A stretch of DNA of 64,000 nucleotides from Epiperipatus broadwayi (taxonomy: Eukaryota > Onychophora > Udeonychophora > Euonychophora > Peripatidae): positions 2,585,420-2,649,419 of the forward strand of contig JAQFVV010012510.1 of the NCBI GenBank assembly GCA_028023455.1. Direction: 5' to 3'. The notes under the pieces were generated by a model, which saw only the letters and a list, made by a program, of their open reading frames with translations, was not told the origin of the DNA and made no database searches. The translations under genes and the position numbers were made by a program. Below are positions 27,050 through 39,685 of this stretch, piece by piece. Position 1 is the stretch's first letter, and the number at the start of each line of letters is the position of its first letter.

Positions 27050-28796
27050 ATTAGCATTAATTAAATTATTGTACATTCTTAAAGATATTTTTTTTTATCT
27101 TTATATCTTTAAGTTTTTTTTCTTAAAAATTTGTTTTAAAACTTTTTCCTCTTTTAATAAAGTTTTCTTTTAATAATTTTTCGTCTGTGCAATTTTATAT
27201 ATATATGAGTTTAGATGACTTTTAATTTTTAAAAACATTTTTATTTGCAAACTTTTTTTTTTTAATTTCTAATTTTATTTATTAGAATATAACAGCATGT
27301 GTGCCTGTTACAATATATATATATCGTAACCTCTATGTTCGTCACTTATATCACTTTATGTACAATTAACTGCCCAGGTGCCAATTCTATACCAGATAGA
27401 ATAAATTTATAATTGAAATTATTTTTCTTTGTATTGATAAACTCTTATGTTGTTATTCCTCCATAGCTTAGCTCAGTTGAGGTTATAGGATATGATGGTC
27501 ATATTAAATGCCAATGAGGATGATATAAACATTCATAAACAACAATACTGTAATGTTGATTTAATTATATTCTAAGCATCTATAGAACAATAGGAACTGT
27601 TGTGAAATTGACAATTATTGCATTCATTACAGTATAGACAATGATGAGGATCGGGTACCTTTTGCCCACATCATCTATTTTATGCAAAGTAAAACATATT
27701 TTTGACACTGCAATATTAAGATCTACTAACTTTAGACTGTTTAAATAAATGACTTATACTGGCAAATGTATATATTCTATAGCTATATTATGTTGACCAA
27801 ATGTGTGTGTGGAAATGGACAATTGAACACATATAATAAAACAACTCATATGGGATATTACTTCAATAAGACATTTATTATAAATAAAAGACAAAATAAA
27901 TAAAAAAAATATTATTTTATACGCTTGCTAGTAATTATAATACTTCTCTTATAGGAACACAAATTAATTAATATTTATTATATTAATTTAAATGATAATT
28001 CTACTATTGCTTTCTTTTTATTTAGACAAAATACACTTTCTCTCAAGCTAAGGATGAATTGTTAACAATGAAAAGGAATAGGATATTACTAAGATATGTA
28101 ATATGATTTAATATCTATTTGTAACCAATAACTTTAGTAATAGTTTTCTTCACTATTTCTTTATTAACTATATTTTCGAGTATGTGCGCCTTTATAACGT
28201 TATAAATATAATGCATTTATAAATCATAATTTTACTAACTTATTTATAAAACAAATAGTGCAACAATATAATCATCTTTTAAAACTTATTATAAACATCT
28301 ATAAAACACTTATCTGATATAATCCGTGTATATTATCTAACAATAGCTACATCGAAATGAATGGGAGGGGAATAATAATAAATAAACATTTGCATCTATC
28401 TGCATGAGCGTTATCTAACATCTCCAAACTCAACCGTAACTCATTAATCTAACATTCATTAATTTTAAGACATAAAAGCTACAAACTTAGCCAACTTATT
28501 ATTAATAACTGGGGCATTTGCCACTTCATTTAAAAGTAAAAGAAATACAACTATTTCAGTGACATGCTCCAAAATAAGTAAACACATTAACCATCCACGA
28601 TTTAATAAGCAAATAATCAGGAGAGTATAATTCAATCCATGTTATATAGTCATTTCTCGACCATTTCTACATCCAAACACACTCAACCTATTTCCTACAT
28701 AAATTTATATGCAGACAAGGTTTTAATTCTCTATTTTTTTTCTTAAACAAATTGCACCAACGAAAATAAAATGAATTATAATTTTGGAACAGCAAC

Positions 28797-28877
<81 letters not shown>

Positions 28878-28878
28878 T
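28797..28878. repeat. (AAT)n microsatellite
   Basis: About 80 bp of uninterrupted AAT triplets. Leucine-run open frames on the other strand are artefacts. Confidence 0.97.
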
Positions 28879-29103
28879 TATAACAGTACACACACACTCG
28901 AATATTATTATGTATAATATGAATTCTACATCATAAAAGACAATATATTGTCTTATTATAATAACAACCAGTTACATTAGCTTAAAAAAATTATAAAAAT
29001 TATGTTTCTAGTATAAACAATAAAAAAAATACTTATCAACATTTAATCATTAAATGTTGAATTGTTTTAAACTTGAAAATTTGAAATTTTAAACGAAAGT
29101 ATA

Positions 29104-29138
29104 CGCGTCCCGGCCGATGCTATGACATAAAAAAAAAC
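29104..29138 (+). repeat. SINE 3' end fragment
   Basis: CGCGTCCCGGCCGATGCTAT followed by GACAT and an A-tail; the most 3' part of the tRNA-derived SINE family. Confidence 0.6.
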
Positions 29139-30903
29139 AAAAACAATGAATTTAAAAAAATGTTGCTCCTATCTGTTGAAGTATAATCTGACGAGAGCTA
29201 CGATAGTTTCCGATATTTTAAAATCTCCTAGTAAACATAGGAAACAACATTGCTATATAATGGAATTATTCTATTAATCACTAGAAACAAAATTTCCGAT
29301 TCGATAACATAATGCTGGTAAAGGTGTATGGCTTTATTCCTTTAATTTTAAATGCTTAATATAATTTTTTATTTCCAGTGTCAATGATCCATCCATGCAT
29401 GTGTACGTTGTTATTACCAATTACTAAATAGCATTAAGTGATGCATTTCATTATTCATTTTATGTATATATGCGAATAATAAATTCTTTAGTATATAACT
29501 ATTGTATTAGAAAAACAAGTTAAATTGGATAAATTCTTTCTTTTTAATTTTACTTTGCTTAATATAAATAGAAACCTTTTTAAAACTAAAAGCACCGAAA
29601 GTATTACATAATAGCGTTGAATATAGTTTTTCTTAGTCATCTTCATTTCTAATAATTTTTTTATAATTCCAATATTATTGATTTATGTTAAATGAACTAT
29701 AATTGATAATCTTACATGATATTCAAGCATTTTAAACATAGCAAACTTAAACCATCCGTTGATAAAAAGCCAGAGCTGGAACCTTGAAGGTTTATTCTTC
29801 CATGTGTATTATTATTACAATAAGTATGACAGTAAAACCATCCACAGAAACAGTAGTAAAATTTTACGATGTTATTTCACTTATATTACTATTTCCTTTA
29901 AAAAAAAACTTATTCTATTTTCCATAATTTTTTTTACCTTTTCTTTTTGGAATCTCTTGTCAACACACTCTCAGGCCCTTTTTTTTAACAATTTGGAAAC
30001 ATGCCAGAATTTTTTACTTATACAATGTCAATAATAGATTATTGGAACGAGGAGAAGGGAAAAAATATATATATATTAAATATTAACTTACAAATGTTAC
30101 CCAATAATAAATAGATAACTTTTACAATTTTATATACAAGATTTTAAACCATACATAATTAGCAAATAATAAATAAAATATTAAAAAAATCATTCTATTT
30201 AACGATATATGTGTGTATCGGTTTTCTATGGCATGTAAATTTTGCTACTATATTTGGGACATTATAAGTAATCGTATATAAGATGAACAAAGTGTAAGAT
30301 GATGTAAAATGAACATACACCCACATATATAAGTTAAATCTTGGATTGGAGTAGATAAGTTAGAAAACCAATGAATAACACCTTCTATAGCTTTCCTATT
30401 AATTTTGCTCTCATATCACCATTCCCTGATGTTGTCCATTTTCCTCTTCCACTACTGGACATATATAACTTAAAATTTTATCAGCCGGTACACCCAATTA
30501 AAGTTTTAATTTTTTAAAAACCTAATTTTAAATAGTAAATTATAGCACAATTCTTTTTTTTTAAAAAAAAAAAAAGTTATCTCTAGCCATTATTAGCACA
30601 AATGAGAACTTCCCACATTTCTTCCTGGTGCAACCTTGAAGGTCGCAATATATACACGCATCTGTTCATGAACGCTTGAGTAAATAATTTTCCAGCACTG
30701 ACACGACTAAAGATTTACATAACAATTAATGATTATACAATAAAGATGATTAAAGTTCTGCAATTATTACAAAATTTCTGCAGTTTTAACTTTTTTAAAA
30801 ATTAAATCTCTTTTGTTATATTATTTATTAACTTTATTCAATATTTTTAGTTACATTTCTTGTTTCAATATTTTAATAATTTAAATATTGATGTCTTTTA
30901 CAG

Positions 30904-31081
30904 TTATCAAGAACAGCATCAGTACCTGTATTTTACTCCAACTACACTTTGTCAAGGTATTCAGCCTCCCTTCAAACCGCGTCCTTACCCTTATTCTTCT
31001 TCAACTCCATTTTATCAATGTTGTTCTCTGACTCCCAGCATAAAACATGAAATGCTGAAAGATTTTAAATTAAATGATCCG
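30904..31081 (+). CDS. Exon of the RING-like gene (phase 2-0)
   Basis: A 178-bp exon with acceptor TGTCTTTTACAG and donor GATCCG|GTAAGC. Phase 2 entry fits a direct join from 24490. The product is Tyr/Pro/Ser/Gln-rich (YQEQHQYLYFTPTTLCQG, KPRPYPYSSSTPFYQCC) and ends KHEMLKDFKLNDP. Exit in phase 0 fits the RING-like exon at 44844 directly. Confidence 0.7.
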
Positions 31082-31558
31082 GTAAGCTAATTTAAAATTA
31101 TAATAACAATGTATTGCCCATTGTACAAAAAAATTAAATTAAATTCCAAAATATATGTTATTATTGTTATGGATATATAGTAATTTGCATTTATTTGATA
31201 TCAAGGTATAGTGATACAATTTCAGTTTACTGTTTTAAGATATATAAAAAATGAAAATTTCATCTATAAATAGGGTTATATATTTTCATTTATGTAGATA
31301 AAGGCTTCTAATCATAACTAAAATAATATATATATATATATTTCATGTAGACTGCCTGTAGTCATGGGACGGTATCGAAAGTGATTTTATTTAATATAAT
31401 TCCAGTCCTCTGTTTATGTTTTTGGGCTGCTGTCTTATATTTTAATATAATACTATCATTTTGTTTATTAGTTAAAATCTCATCAAATTTTTACATATTC
31501 AAAATTATTTATGTCAGTTGCATTCATGGATCAACGATAATATGACTAGTTATATATA

Positions 31559-31811
31559 TATCAATAGATGGAGCTTTACCAAGACCTCCAAACAAGCGCA
31601 TTCTGTTTACATAAACGTCAGAGCCAATATTCACTGTCTCTTTCATTTTGCTCCACCCTCAGATCAGCTGATTTCAAGCTGATTTGCCCTCATCAGTGAA
31701 GGGATATCCCTGATTTGCTCTCATCAGTGAAGGGACAGTGAATATTGACTCTGACTTTTATGTAAACAGAATGCGCTTGTTTGGAGGTCTTGGTAAAGCT
31801 CCATATATTGA
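31559..31811. mobile_element. Family 1 foldback element with hammerhead motif
   Basis: Near-palindromic element. The left end TATCAATAGATGGAGCTTTA and CCAAGACCTCCAAACAAGCG are mirrored at the right end (GCTTGTTTGGAGGTCTTGG, AAAGCTCCATATATTGAT). Its termini match family 1 (GAGCTTTACCAA). It contains one complete hammerhead-like motif (31656-31703, minus strand) and, at 31704-31736, a second partial CUGAUGA/stem II block, as expected of a rearranged inverted dimer. Confidence 0.75.
31656..31703 (-). ncRNA. Type I hammerhead ribozyme candidate, family 1
   Basis: Minus strand: stem I 5' CCCUUCA (31703-31697), intact core CUGAUGA (31696-31690), stem II GGGC...GCUU (31689-31676, two G-U pairs), GAAA (31675-31672), self-complementary stem III UCAGCUGA (31671-31664), cleavage UC with predicted cut after 31662, and stem I 3' UGAGGG, which pairs with CCCUUCA leaving one bulged U. 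All core positions fit the consensus. Confidence 0.7.
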
Positions 31812-32934
31812 TCATTAATACAAGCGATAGCAGGTTTTTACGTATATAAAACTTGTTTTTCTTTTATATATATATATGTGTGTGTACAAGCTGGTCAATA
31901 CAACCACTCTAGAAATATTTGTATGCAGAAAAGAGAATTAGTTTAACTGCAAGTTACAACAGTTTAATTTGCATTTAATTTGCATTTAGTAAATGCAAAT
32001 TAGCAAAGTTAATAAATTGCCAGCATAACGTTTTAAATGATGAGTGAAAAATGGTGATGGAGGAGTAAAGTGAAAACCAACTGGATGAAATGAGTGAAAA
32101 GCTGATAGTACATTTGCAGCTTCCGAGAAATCTAATTAGACTCACTCAGGGAACGAGACATCAGTATTGTGGCTTACTTAGAAATTGCTTGTGAATGATG
32201 GCCTAAAATTAAGGGAGTTAAAAAAAGCGTATAACTATTAAAAATAAAAACTTTAAGAAATCGTGGAGTTAGAGATGAGCTCTAAGTATCTGTTTATTTA
32301 TTTTTATATCTATAGACATATAGACTGTTCGTTATTATATTGCTTTCAACTATCCTGTCGCCAGATGAACTGTTAAATTATTATGTATATTTTTCAATTT
32401 ACAAGTAATATTAAATGTAAAACTTTTTGATAAAGTCTGGCCTCATACATTTTAGTATGCTTACTTGCTTTTTTCTGGAATCTAGTTTTGAACATAGGCT
32501 GTTTATAGTCAAATCAGTTAATCAACCAACGTTAATTTGTATGTGGGTATCTAACTGGATTTAAATAAAAAATAAAATAAGAATGCATACAATACTGGCC
32601 AAAGTCCACCGTCTGCCATTACAAAATGTGGTAGTACTTTTCTGTTCATCTATGAGGAGTATTGAAAAAGAATTTGCCCTACATTGGACTTCTTGGATGT
32701 TATGTTATCTCTTACATAAATTAATGTATTGTATTGCAGTAATTTATACATGTTAGTCAGTATTTAGTAAAAGTATAAAATATATTTGGATCCTATATCA
32801 TTTTCATTTACATCAGGATCTTTTATTATACTTGAATTAGTAGTCACATATTAATGTACATTTTTTGAAATTCCTCCCTCTTTAATAACTTATTTTACAA
32901 GTTACAATAAAATATGTATACTTTTTTTCATTAG

Positions 32935-33012
32935 ATGTTGGCCCAAAGACAATTTATGAATGTCAACAGCCAAATAGCATCACAGGACAAGAGCAAAAAT
33001 AACACCCTACCT
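32935..33012 (+). other. Possible exon interrupted by a hAT element
   Basis: A good acceptor (CTTTTTTTCATTAG) is followed by an open phase 0 frame MLAQRQFMNVNSQIASQ and DKSKNNTLP, whose Asn/Gln-rich style matches the RING-like gene. The frame runs into the hAT terminus at 33013, which adds QGSATF and a TAG. In the pre-insertion sequence it would read HTLKRI and then stop at TGA. No donor is visible, so it would be an alternative last exon; it may equally be chance. Confidence 0.3.
33005..33012. repeat. 8-bp target-site duplication, left
   Basis: CCCTACCT here and at 35653-35660 flank the hAT element exactly. Eight bases is the hAT superfamily hallmark. Confidence 0.95.
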
Positions 33013-35652
33013 CAGGGGTCAGCAACCTTTTAGTAGTGTGGTGCAGAACCTATGTTACAATGTTATTCCATGTGCCGACATGATTTTACAAATGTTATTA
33101 TATTATCAAAATTGGTTCAGTTATAATGGGCTTCAAAGTTATATATATTATAGTATATAATATATACTACTATATAATATTTACTTTTGAAGTCCATTAT
33201 AACTGGATCTTATATTATTGGTCATTCAATATTTTAAAATACTTAGAATCGTGTGAAAAGTACCCTTTTTTTTAATTTGTAATTTTTTACATGCTTATTA
33301 AAAATTATATTACAAATTATAAATTACACCTTTTTACCTATACAAAATATATAATTTAAATAAGAAAAAAATATCATGAATTCTAATATGATTAGCCATT
33401 TTTTATTAGTAAAATAAATTAATGTGAACATTTCCCTTGTATCTCTTTGCCCAATTGCTCAATGTCAGATATGTAATTGGTCACTTTTAGCTTCACGCAT
33501 GCTTTTGAATGTTCAGGTATTAGGCAACTTGTTTGTGAACTCAAACAATATTTGTCATATGTGAGAAATTTTTGTTCACATAAGTAAGTTGATCCAAATG
33601 CCGAAAGCAGAACACAAGCAATTTTTTTTCAAAGAATTAAATCTTTCAGGTAATGATATCCAACAATTGAGAATGACAGCCGACTTTTCTAGACCGTTCC
33701 CTTCAAGAGTTTTGTGTAATTCTATAAATTTAGTTTTTTACGATTCTGATGACATTAATTCGATTAATTTCATTCAAAACTATCAATATCCGTCCACTCA
33801 AAAAGAGATAAATCATCTTTAAATCAATTAAGTCAGGTTTGATGAGGAAAGAAAATATGGGTGTGTGTATTTGGAAATCTTCACATCGTTTGGAAAATTC
33901 TTCTCCGAGAGCTTCAATGTATTTTTGAAATTCATCTTTGTTAATGTTAAATTGATTTGCGTGGACCTTTACATTTGGAAAATACTTGTAGGTGTTAGTG
34001 ATAATATCATGCCAATATATATCTAATTTTGATGCAAATCCTTTCCAATATTCAAAAAGTTCTAGTACTGTTTGACCCTTCCTTTGCAAATGCAGGTTTA
34101 ACTCATTCAAGTGTTGAGTTATATCAGTCAGAAACATCAATTTGCATAACCAGTCTTCCTCATTTATTTCTGGATAATTTTGTTTGTTTTTTTTTCATGA
34201 AGAAACATATTGATTTCTTTCAGACATGATACAAACATGTTCAAGACATTGCTGTATAGAGGGAGGTCTATATATGTACCATTTATTTCTTGCAAAAGGG
34301 ATTTAAATTGCCTATGTGTTAATAAAGAACAAGAAACTATGAAATTAATTATTTTAATGACAGTGTCCATTACAGAATTTAAGCATTGTGATGAGATTTT
34401 TGCAACCAAATTTTCCTGGTGTATAATGCAGTGGAAACTCAATATTCAATGTTTAATGTGATTTTCAAGAAGTTTAGCAAATCTCTTTTCCTTTCCAACC
34501 ATTGCATGGCTAGTATCAGTAGTAACACTAAATATTTTATGTATGTTAATTTTCTGATTTTCAAAATAATTGAAAAATGCAGTGAAAATATCATGTCTCT
34601 TTGTTGTACCAGTAAGGGGAGTCAAGAAACACAGTTCTTCGTAAATATGATTGTTGTCACAATATTGTGCAACTATTGCTAGGCATGCCACATCATTTAT
34701 ATCAGTGCTTTCATCAAAAGCAACACTGAATGCTACAGCTTGTTGTAAACTGGTTTTCTGTTTTGTTATTACATCTTCGGCCATGTCAGTTATTTTTCTT
34801 TGAATTGATCTTGCAGAAGCTGGTATTTTTTGAATTCGAGACAGTATTGTTTGTTTATTTGGTAGATCACTGAATAAGATTTCAGCACTTTTCAAAAACA
34901 ATTCTTTGATGAATTGCCCATCTGTAAAAGATTTGCCTTTCGAGCCACACAACGAGCAATTGTATAACTACATTTGGTGGCTTTATTTTGGGTTCCAATT
35001 ATTTGATTAAAATAAGTAGTTTGTTTCTTAAAAATAGAAACAGCTCTTTGTATAGCTTCACTTTTCTCATCTGAGTTTTTAAACACGAACACATGTTTAG
35101 TTTGATAATGTCTTAGTACGCTTGAGGTACGACACACAATACTTTCGCAGCATAATGTACACACAGCACGATCTTTTTGCTGTACAAATCTATATTCATT
35201 TGTCTAAGAATCTTGAAAAGATCGAATATCACGTTTTTGTCTTTTTGGGAATCTCTCAGTCATTATGCCATGATAATCTCTTTTTTGAAAAAAGCGCCAC
35301 CAATAAGCATCTATTATTTATCATTCAACTACCAAAAATAGCTTTCTAGAATTGATAACGTAATAAGTATTTTTATTTGGCTTACGATCTCATTTTTTTA
35401 ATATTATCAGAAGTAAAATGTGAATATATATGTAGTCAAGTGTATTATTTTTTGATAAATAATGATTTAATCGTAAATTCAATGTTGAATGTAAAAACAA
35501 AACAAAAAAAAATAAACATAAAAATAAACAAAACAAAAAAAAGACGCTGTAATTAAAATATATTTTTTTTACTATTTCAATTTATTCAGAGTGCCATTGA
35601 TAATTGTTGGCGTGCCAACCATGGCACGGATGCCATAGGTTGCCGACCCCTG
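33013..35652 (-). mobile_element. hAT DNA transposon, complete but decayed
   Basis: A 2640-bp element with terminal inverted repeats CAGGGGTCAGCAACCT (left) and its near-complement AGGTTGCCGACCCCTG (right), bounded by the 8-bp duplication CCCTACCT. It contains a broken minus-strand transposase (next entry) and, near 33110-33210, an internal inverted repeat (CAGTTATAATGGGCTTCAAA against TTTGAAGTCCATTATAACTG). Preserved ends with a dead transposase mean any further movement would need enzyme in trans. Confidence 0.93.
33419..35263 (-). pseudogene. hAT transposase with BED zinc finger, broken
   Basis: Coding runs from ATG at 35263 down to TAA at 33419, about 615 codons. In order: MTERFPKRQK, a TAG after about 20 codons, a BED-type finger (CTLCCES...LRHYQTKH, about 35100-35165), a catalytic-core segment with FSVAFDESTDIND and a later VTTDTSHAMVGK (in place of the usual TDGAPAM), CIIHQENL, and finally the C-terminal dimerisation motif GSTYLCEQ (near 33560) in another frame. 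It resembles the SCAND3/ZBED5-like hAT transposases widespread in animals. At least three frameshifts and two stops are present. Confidence 0.85.
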
Positions 35653-36377
35653 CCCTACCTCATACTTTGAAAAGGATTTGAATTTTTATATTTTCATGAT
35701 TCTATCTAAAAACTATATATTTTATTGCTTTTTTCAATCAGATATCAGCAACTTTTTTATTTTTGTTATGTCATATGAGATTTGAAATCATATATTTTAA
35801 ATAAATAAACAATAATTTACACTGTTTTGCTGTATCCAACCATCGACTGTAAGCTCGATTTATCAGTGATCGCCATACAATTATTTACTAGGCAATAATA
35901 TTGTAACGCCTTTCCCAGTCTATTTTTTAAATAAAGTTTTGCAGTCACACATCTCCAGCTATATTAATTTTACTTTTAAAAATCCCAGATAATTTGAATT
36001 CAAAAGCATCTGAATATTTGAACCTAAGCCAAGATGTTTGTGTAGGACTGTATATAATATTATAATAAATAATATGATATAATAATATAAAATATCCTTA
36101 TATAACAGCAATAGTATACATAATAGCAATAATATTGCTTATAAAAGTTTGGTTCAGAAAATATTAAACTTCTTTTCATTTTTGATGGTCGAATAATAAA
36201 ATGAAAAATTCTGGCCATTGCATATATTAATAAACCATGAATGATGCAAGAATATAAATACACCTTTACTTCATTTAGAAAGGCCAATTGGTTCCCCAAA
36301 ACTCATCGTAAAACAAGAATATCAAATAAACAGCAAACAATTATAATAGTTTTCTTTGATGAGAAATTTGGCTGGTT

Positions 36378-36388
36378 ACTCTAGATAT
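36378..36388. repeat. 11-bp LINE target-site duplication, left
   Basis: ACTCTAGATAT here and at 39675-39685 flank the RTE element. Confidence 0.85.
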
Positions 36389-39300
36389 CATCATCATCAT
36401 CATCAACCATTATCAATCCACTGCAGGATGAAGGTCTCTCCAAGTTTATTCCATCTTCTCCGATATTTAGCTTCTCTTTTCCACAACACCCCTGCACATT
36501 TTCTTATTTCATCCATCCATCTCACGTGTGGTCTCTTTCTGGATATTTTACAATCTCTTGGAATCCGGTTTAAAATTTCAATTGTCAATCTATTATCATT
36601 TCTTCTAGCAATATGTCCAGCCCAACTCCATTTCAATCTTTTAATTTTTTCAACGCGGTCGGTAACACCTGTTTGTTGTCTTACCCATACATTGCGTTTT
36701 CGATCTTTTCTTGTTACTCCCAACATAATCTCTCCATACTCCTTTGAGTGGTCTGAAGTCTCTGTATTGCTCTTCTATTAAGTGTCCAAGTCTCAGATCC
36801 ATAAGTAAGAACTGGTAAAACACATTTGTTAAAAACCATTCTTTTCAAACACATAGGCATATTTCCTTTTAGTATCAAGTTATTTCTACCAAAAGCACTC
36901 CAACCAAGTTTAATTCTATGATTAATTTCCTCCATTATGTTTCCATCTGTATTAATAATCTGACCAAGGTATTTGTAACTGTTAACTTCTTCTAATTCTT
37001 CATAATCAATCTTTATTTTCATATTTTGAGCAAATCGATTAAACATTACTTTAGTCTTTTTAACATTTATCTTTAGTCCTACTTTTCTACTTTCATCTGC
37101 TAACTCCTGCAACATTTCCTGCAGCTCTGAAGCATTATTTGCAAAAACAACTACATCATCTGCAAAATCTAAATGACTTAAATACTCTCCATTTACTTTC
37201 ATTCCTTTAGTTTCCCATTTTAATCCACAAAATACTTCTTGCAGCACTGCTGTAAAAAGTTTTGGAGATATGGAGTCACCTTGTCTTACACCTTTCTCAA
37301 TGTTGATTTTTCCAGTATCATTATGTAATCTAATTGTTGCTGTTGCATTTTTATAAATATTCTTTAAAATATGACAATATCCTGGATCTATACCTTGATG
37401 ATCCAATGCTTTAATCACTGAAGAAATGTGTATAGAATCGAATGCCTTTTCATAATCTACAAATCCAAAACATAATGACAACTCATATTCATTTGTCCTT
37501 TCTATGACTTCTCTCAATACCTGGATATGATCTATTGTACTAAAACCACTTTTAAATCCAGCTTGTTCTCTTGGTTGGTGGAAATCCAAAGTTCTCTGTA
37601 GACGAGTTGTAATTATCTTGGTAAAAATTTCATATAAAACTGATAAAAGGCTGATAGGTCTGTATTTTCTAATATCTTCTTTATCGCCTTTTTTAATTAT
37701 TAATATTATTACTGCATTCTTCCAATCTTCCGGTACATCTTTATCATTTAGACATTTGGTATATAACTTTGCTAAAATTGTTTCTATTTCTTCACCTGCT
37801 TCTTTTAATATATCAATTATAATTCCATCATTTCCTGGAGCCTTTCCTTTCTTCATACAATTAATTGCATGTTTCACTTCTTCATTTAAAATTCTGGGCA
37901 ATTCAGAAGATGTAATAGATATAGGAGGTTTATTACTATATAATTCTTGATAAAAATCTTCTACCAATTTCATGATGTCATCTCTCTTTTTAGTAATAAT
38001 TCCATTTTTTTTTTCTTATTGCAGATATAAATTTTTTACCAATACCAAAATGTTGTTTAACATTCTTGAGACTTTTTTTTCTTCTACAGCTTTCCTTGGT
38101 ATTTCACAGTTATACTTTCTTATATCATTTTCAACTCTTTTCCGTACCATTTTACAAAATTCGAGATATTCAATTCTTGTTAATACATTTTTGTATATCT
38201 TCATATTCCTTCTTTTCTTCATAAATTCTCTAGTCTCAGTAGAAATTTTATTAGTCAATTGCTGCTTTTTTCTACCAGCTATCTTTGTTGCCGTTTTTAA
38301 AAGTGTATCAGTTATTTTCATATTAATTTCATTCAAATCAGAATCATGTTCAAAATCTCCTAACACTTGAAACCTATTTGTAAGTTCTAATTTAAATTCA
38401 TTAGAATGTTTCTGAAGATTAGGAATATCAACTGTAAATATTGTTTTTCTTAATAATTTTTGTCTCTCTAGTTTTACATTAACATGTAACTTACACCTTA
38501 CTAATCGATGATCACTTCCTGTGTTAAATTTATTAAGAACATTACAATCTTGAAATATGTATTTCCTGTTAGTCAAAATATAATCCAATTCTGCTGTACC
38601 TTCATTTGGATGCGTCCATGTCCATTTCCTTTTAACATCTTTCTCAAAAAGATAAATTCATAATATAAAGTTTTTCTTTTTCTGCAAACTCCACAAGTCT
38701 ATGTCCTCTCTCATTTCTATTACCATAACCAAAATTACCTACAGCAATTTCATCTTTCATTTGTCTACCAATTCTAGCATTAAAGTCTCCCATAACAATT
38801 TTAAAATGTTGTTTACTCTGATCAAAAGCCTTTTGTACATCCATATAAAAATTTTCTACTACTTCATCGCTATTAGAACTTATTGGGTCATAAACCTGAA
38901 TTATCTGCATTTGGTATCTGTTATTAAGTTGTATAACTAATCATGCAACTCTATCCGATACACCATCAATCTCCACAATATTGTTCTTCCACTTTTTATT
39001 TATAATGAATCCTACTCCACTTGTATTTCCAATATGTGTGCCTTTATAATAGAGTATATGTCCACTTTTTAAATCAATTGTTTCTTCACCTTTTCTTCTA
39101 ACTTCACAAGGTCCAATAATATCCCATTTAATATAAGACAATTCTTCTTCTAATTCTTGCAATCTTCCTTCACTTGAAAGTGATCTGCAGTTGTAAGTAC
39201 CTAAATAAAAAGTCGTCATCAAATGGCAGCCTGGGTTCGCAATCAGGGGATTCTTAGCACCCTCCGCCTTCGGCCACCAACCGCTGCCTTGGTTGGTGAC

Positions 39301-39674
39301 TTTACAGCCTCCTGGGAATAAGGGCCATGCTTTATTTTTGTCTGTCATAATTGTATATATGTATTGGAAAAATATTTATCATTTACACAAACATTCATTC
39401 TGCCTTATCAGGCACTGAGAAGAAAGACCATGGTGTTTCTTGATCTTAAACTCAGAGGTAAAAAGCCAATAAACTCACCACGCTGGCTAATGCGTGTTGG
39501 TGAGCAGCCCATCCATGTTCGTATACTATATGAATAACCACAGAGTAATAACAGCTGCAACGACAAGAACGTATGGAGTGGACATTAGGAATTTGCCCTG
39601 CTCGGTTCCTTTAAGGCCTCCAAGAGGAATCAAAGGGTCTCCTTTCAGTTAATAGCAAACTCCTTTCTGCAGCC
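36389..39674 (-). mobile_element. Full-length RTE-type LINE, minus strand
   Basis: A 3286-bp non-LTR retrotransposon inserted antisense to the host gene. It has an 11-bp target duplication, a 3' terminus of (ATC)n as read on the plus strand (36389-36404), which is the simple-repeat tail typical of RTE, and about 325 bp of 5' leader (39349-39674). It has not been 5'-truncated, which is unusual for LINE copies. Confidence 0.9.
36403..39348 (-). pseudogene. RTE ORF: AP endonuclease plus reverse transcriptase, frameshifted
   Basis: From ATG 39348 on the minus strand. The endonuclease comes first: TYNCRSL, CEVRRKGEETID (catalytic Glu), GVGFIINKKW, then after a break GDFNARIG and GNFGYGNRNERG, then SDHRLVRCKL. 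Next is the linker region, then RT (36714-37973) with KAPGNDGI, KKGDKEDIRKYRPISLL, FVDYEKAFDSI, VRQGDSISPKLF and the catalytic LDFADDVVVF. The C-terminal part (36403-36726) is WSWAGHIARR and PHVRWMDEI. Catalytic residues survive, but frameshifts near 38920, 38620, 38000 and 36720 break the ORF. This family is often annotated in invertebrate genomes as 'craniofacial development protein 2-like'. Confidence 0.9.
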
Positions 39675-39685
39675 ACTCTAGATAT

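Larger units (their letters stand above)
25784..30903 (+). other. Long intron with foldback, microsatellite and SINE fragment
   Basis: Contains a foldback (26837-27049), an (AAT)n run (28797-28878) and a SINE 3' end (29104-29138). The remainder is plain A+T-rich sequence with no recognised coding content. Confidence 0.55.

Noticed and set aside
28688-28897. Poly-Leu open frame on the minus strand
   Set aside because: It arises from the (AAT)n tract.
37618-38370. Plus-strand open frames of 110 and 132 codons
   Set aside because: They are antisense shadows of the RTE reverse transcriptase and linker on the minus strand.
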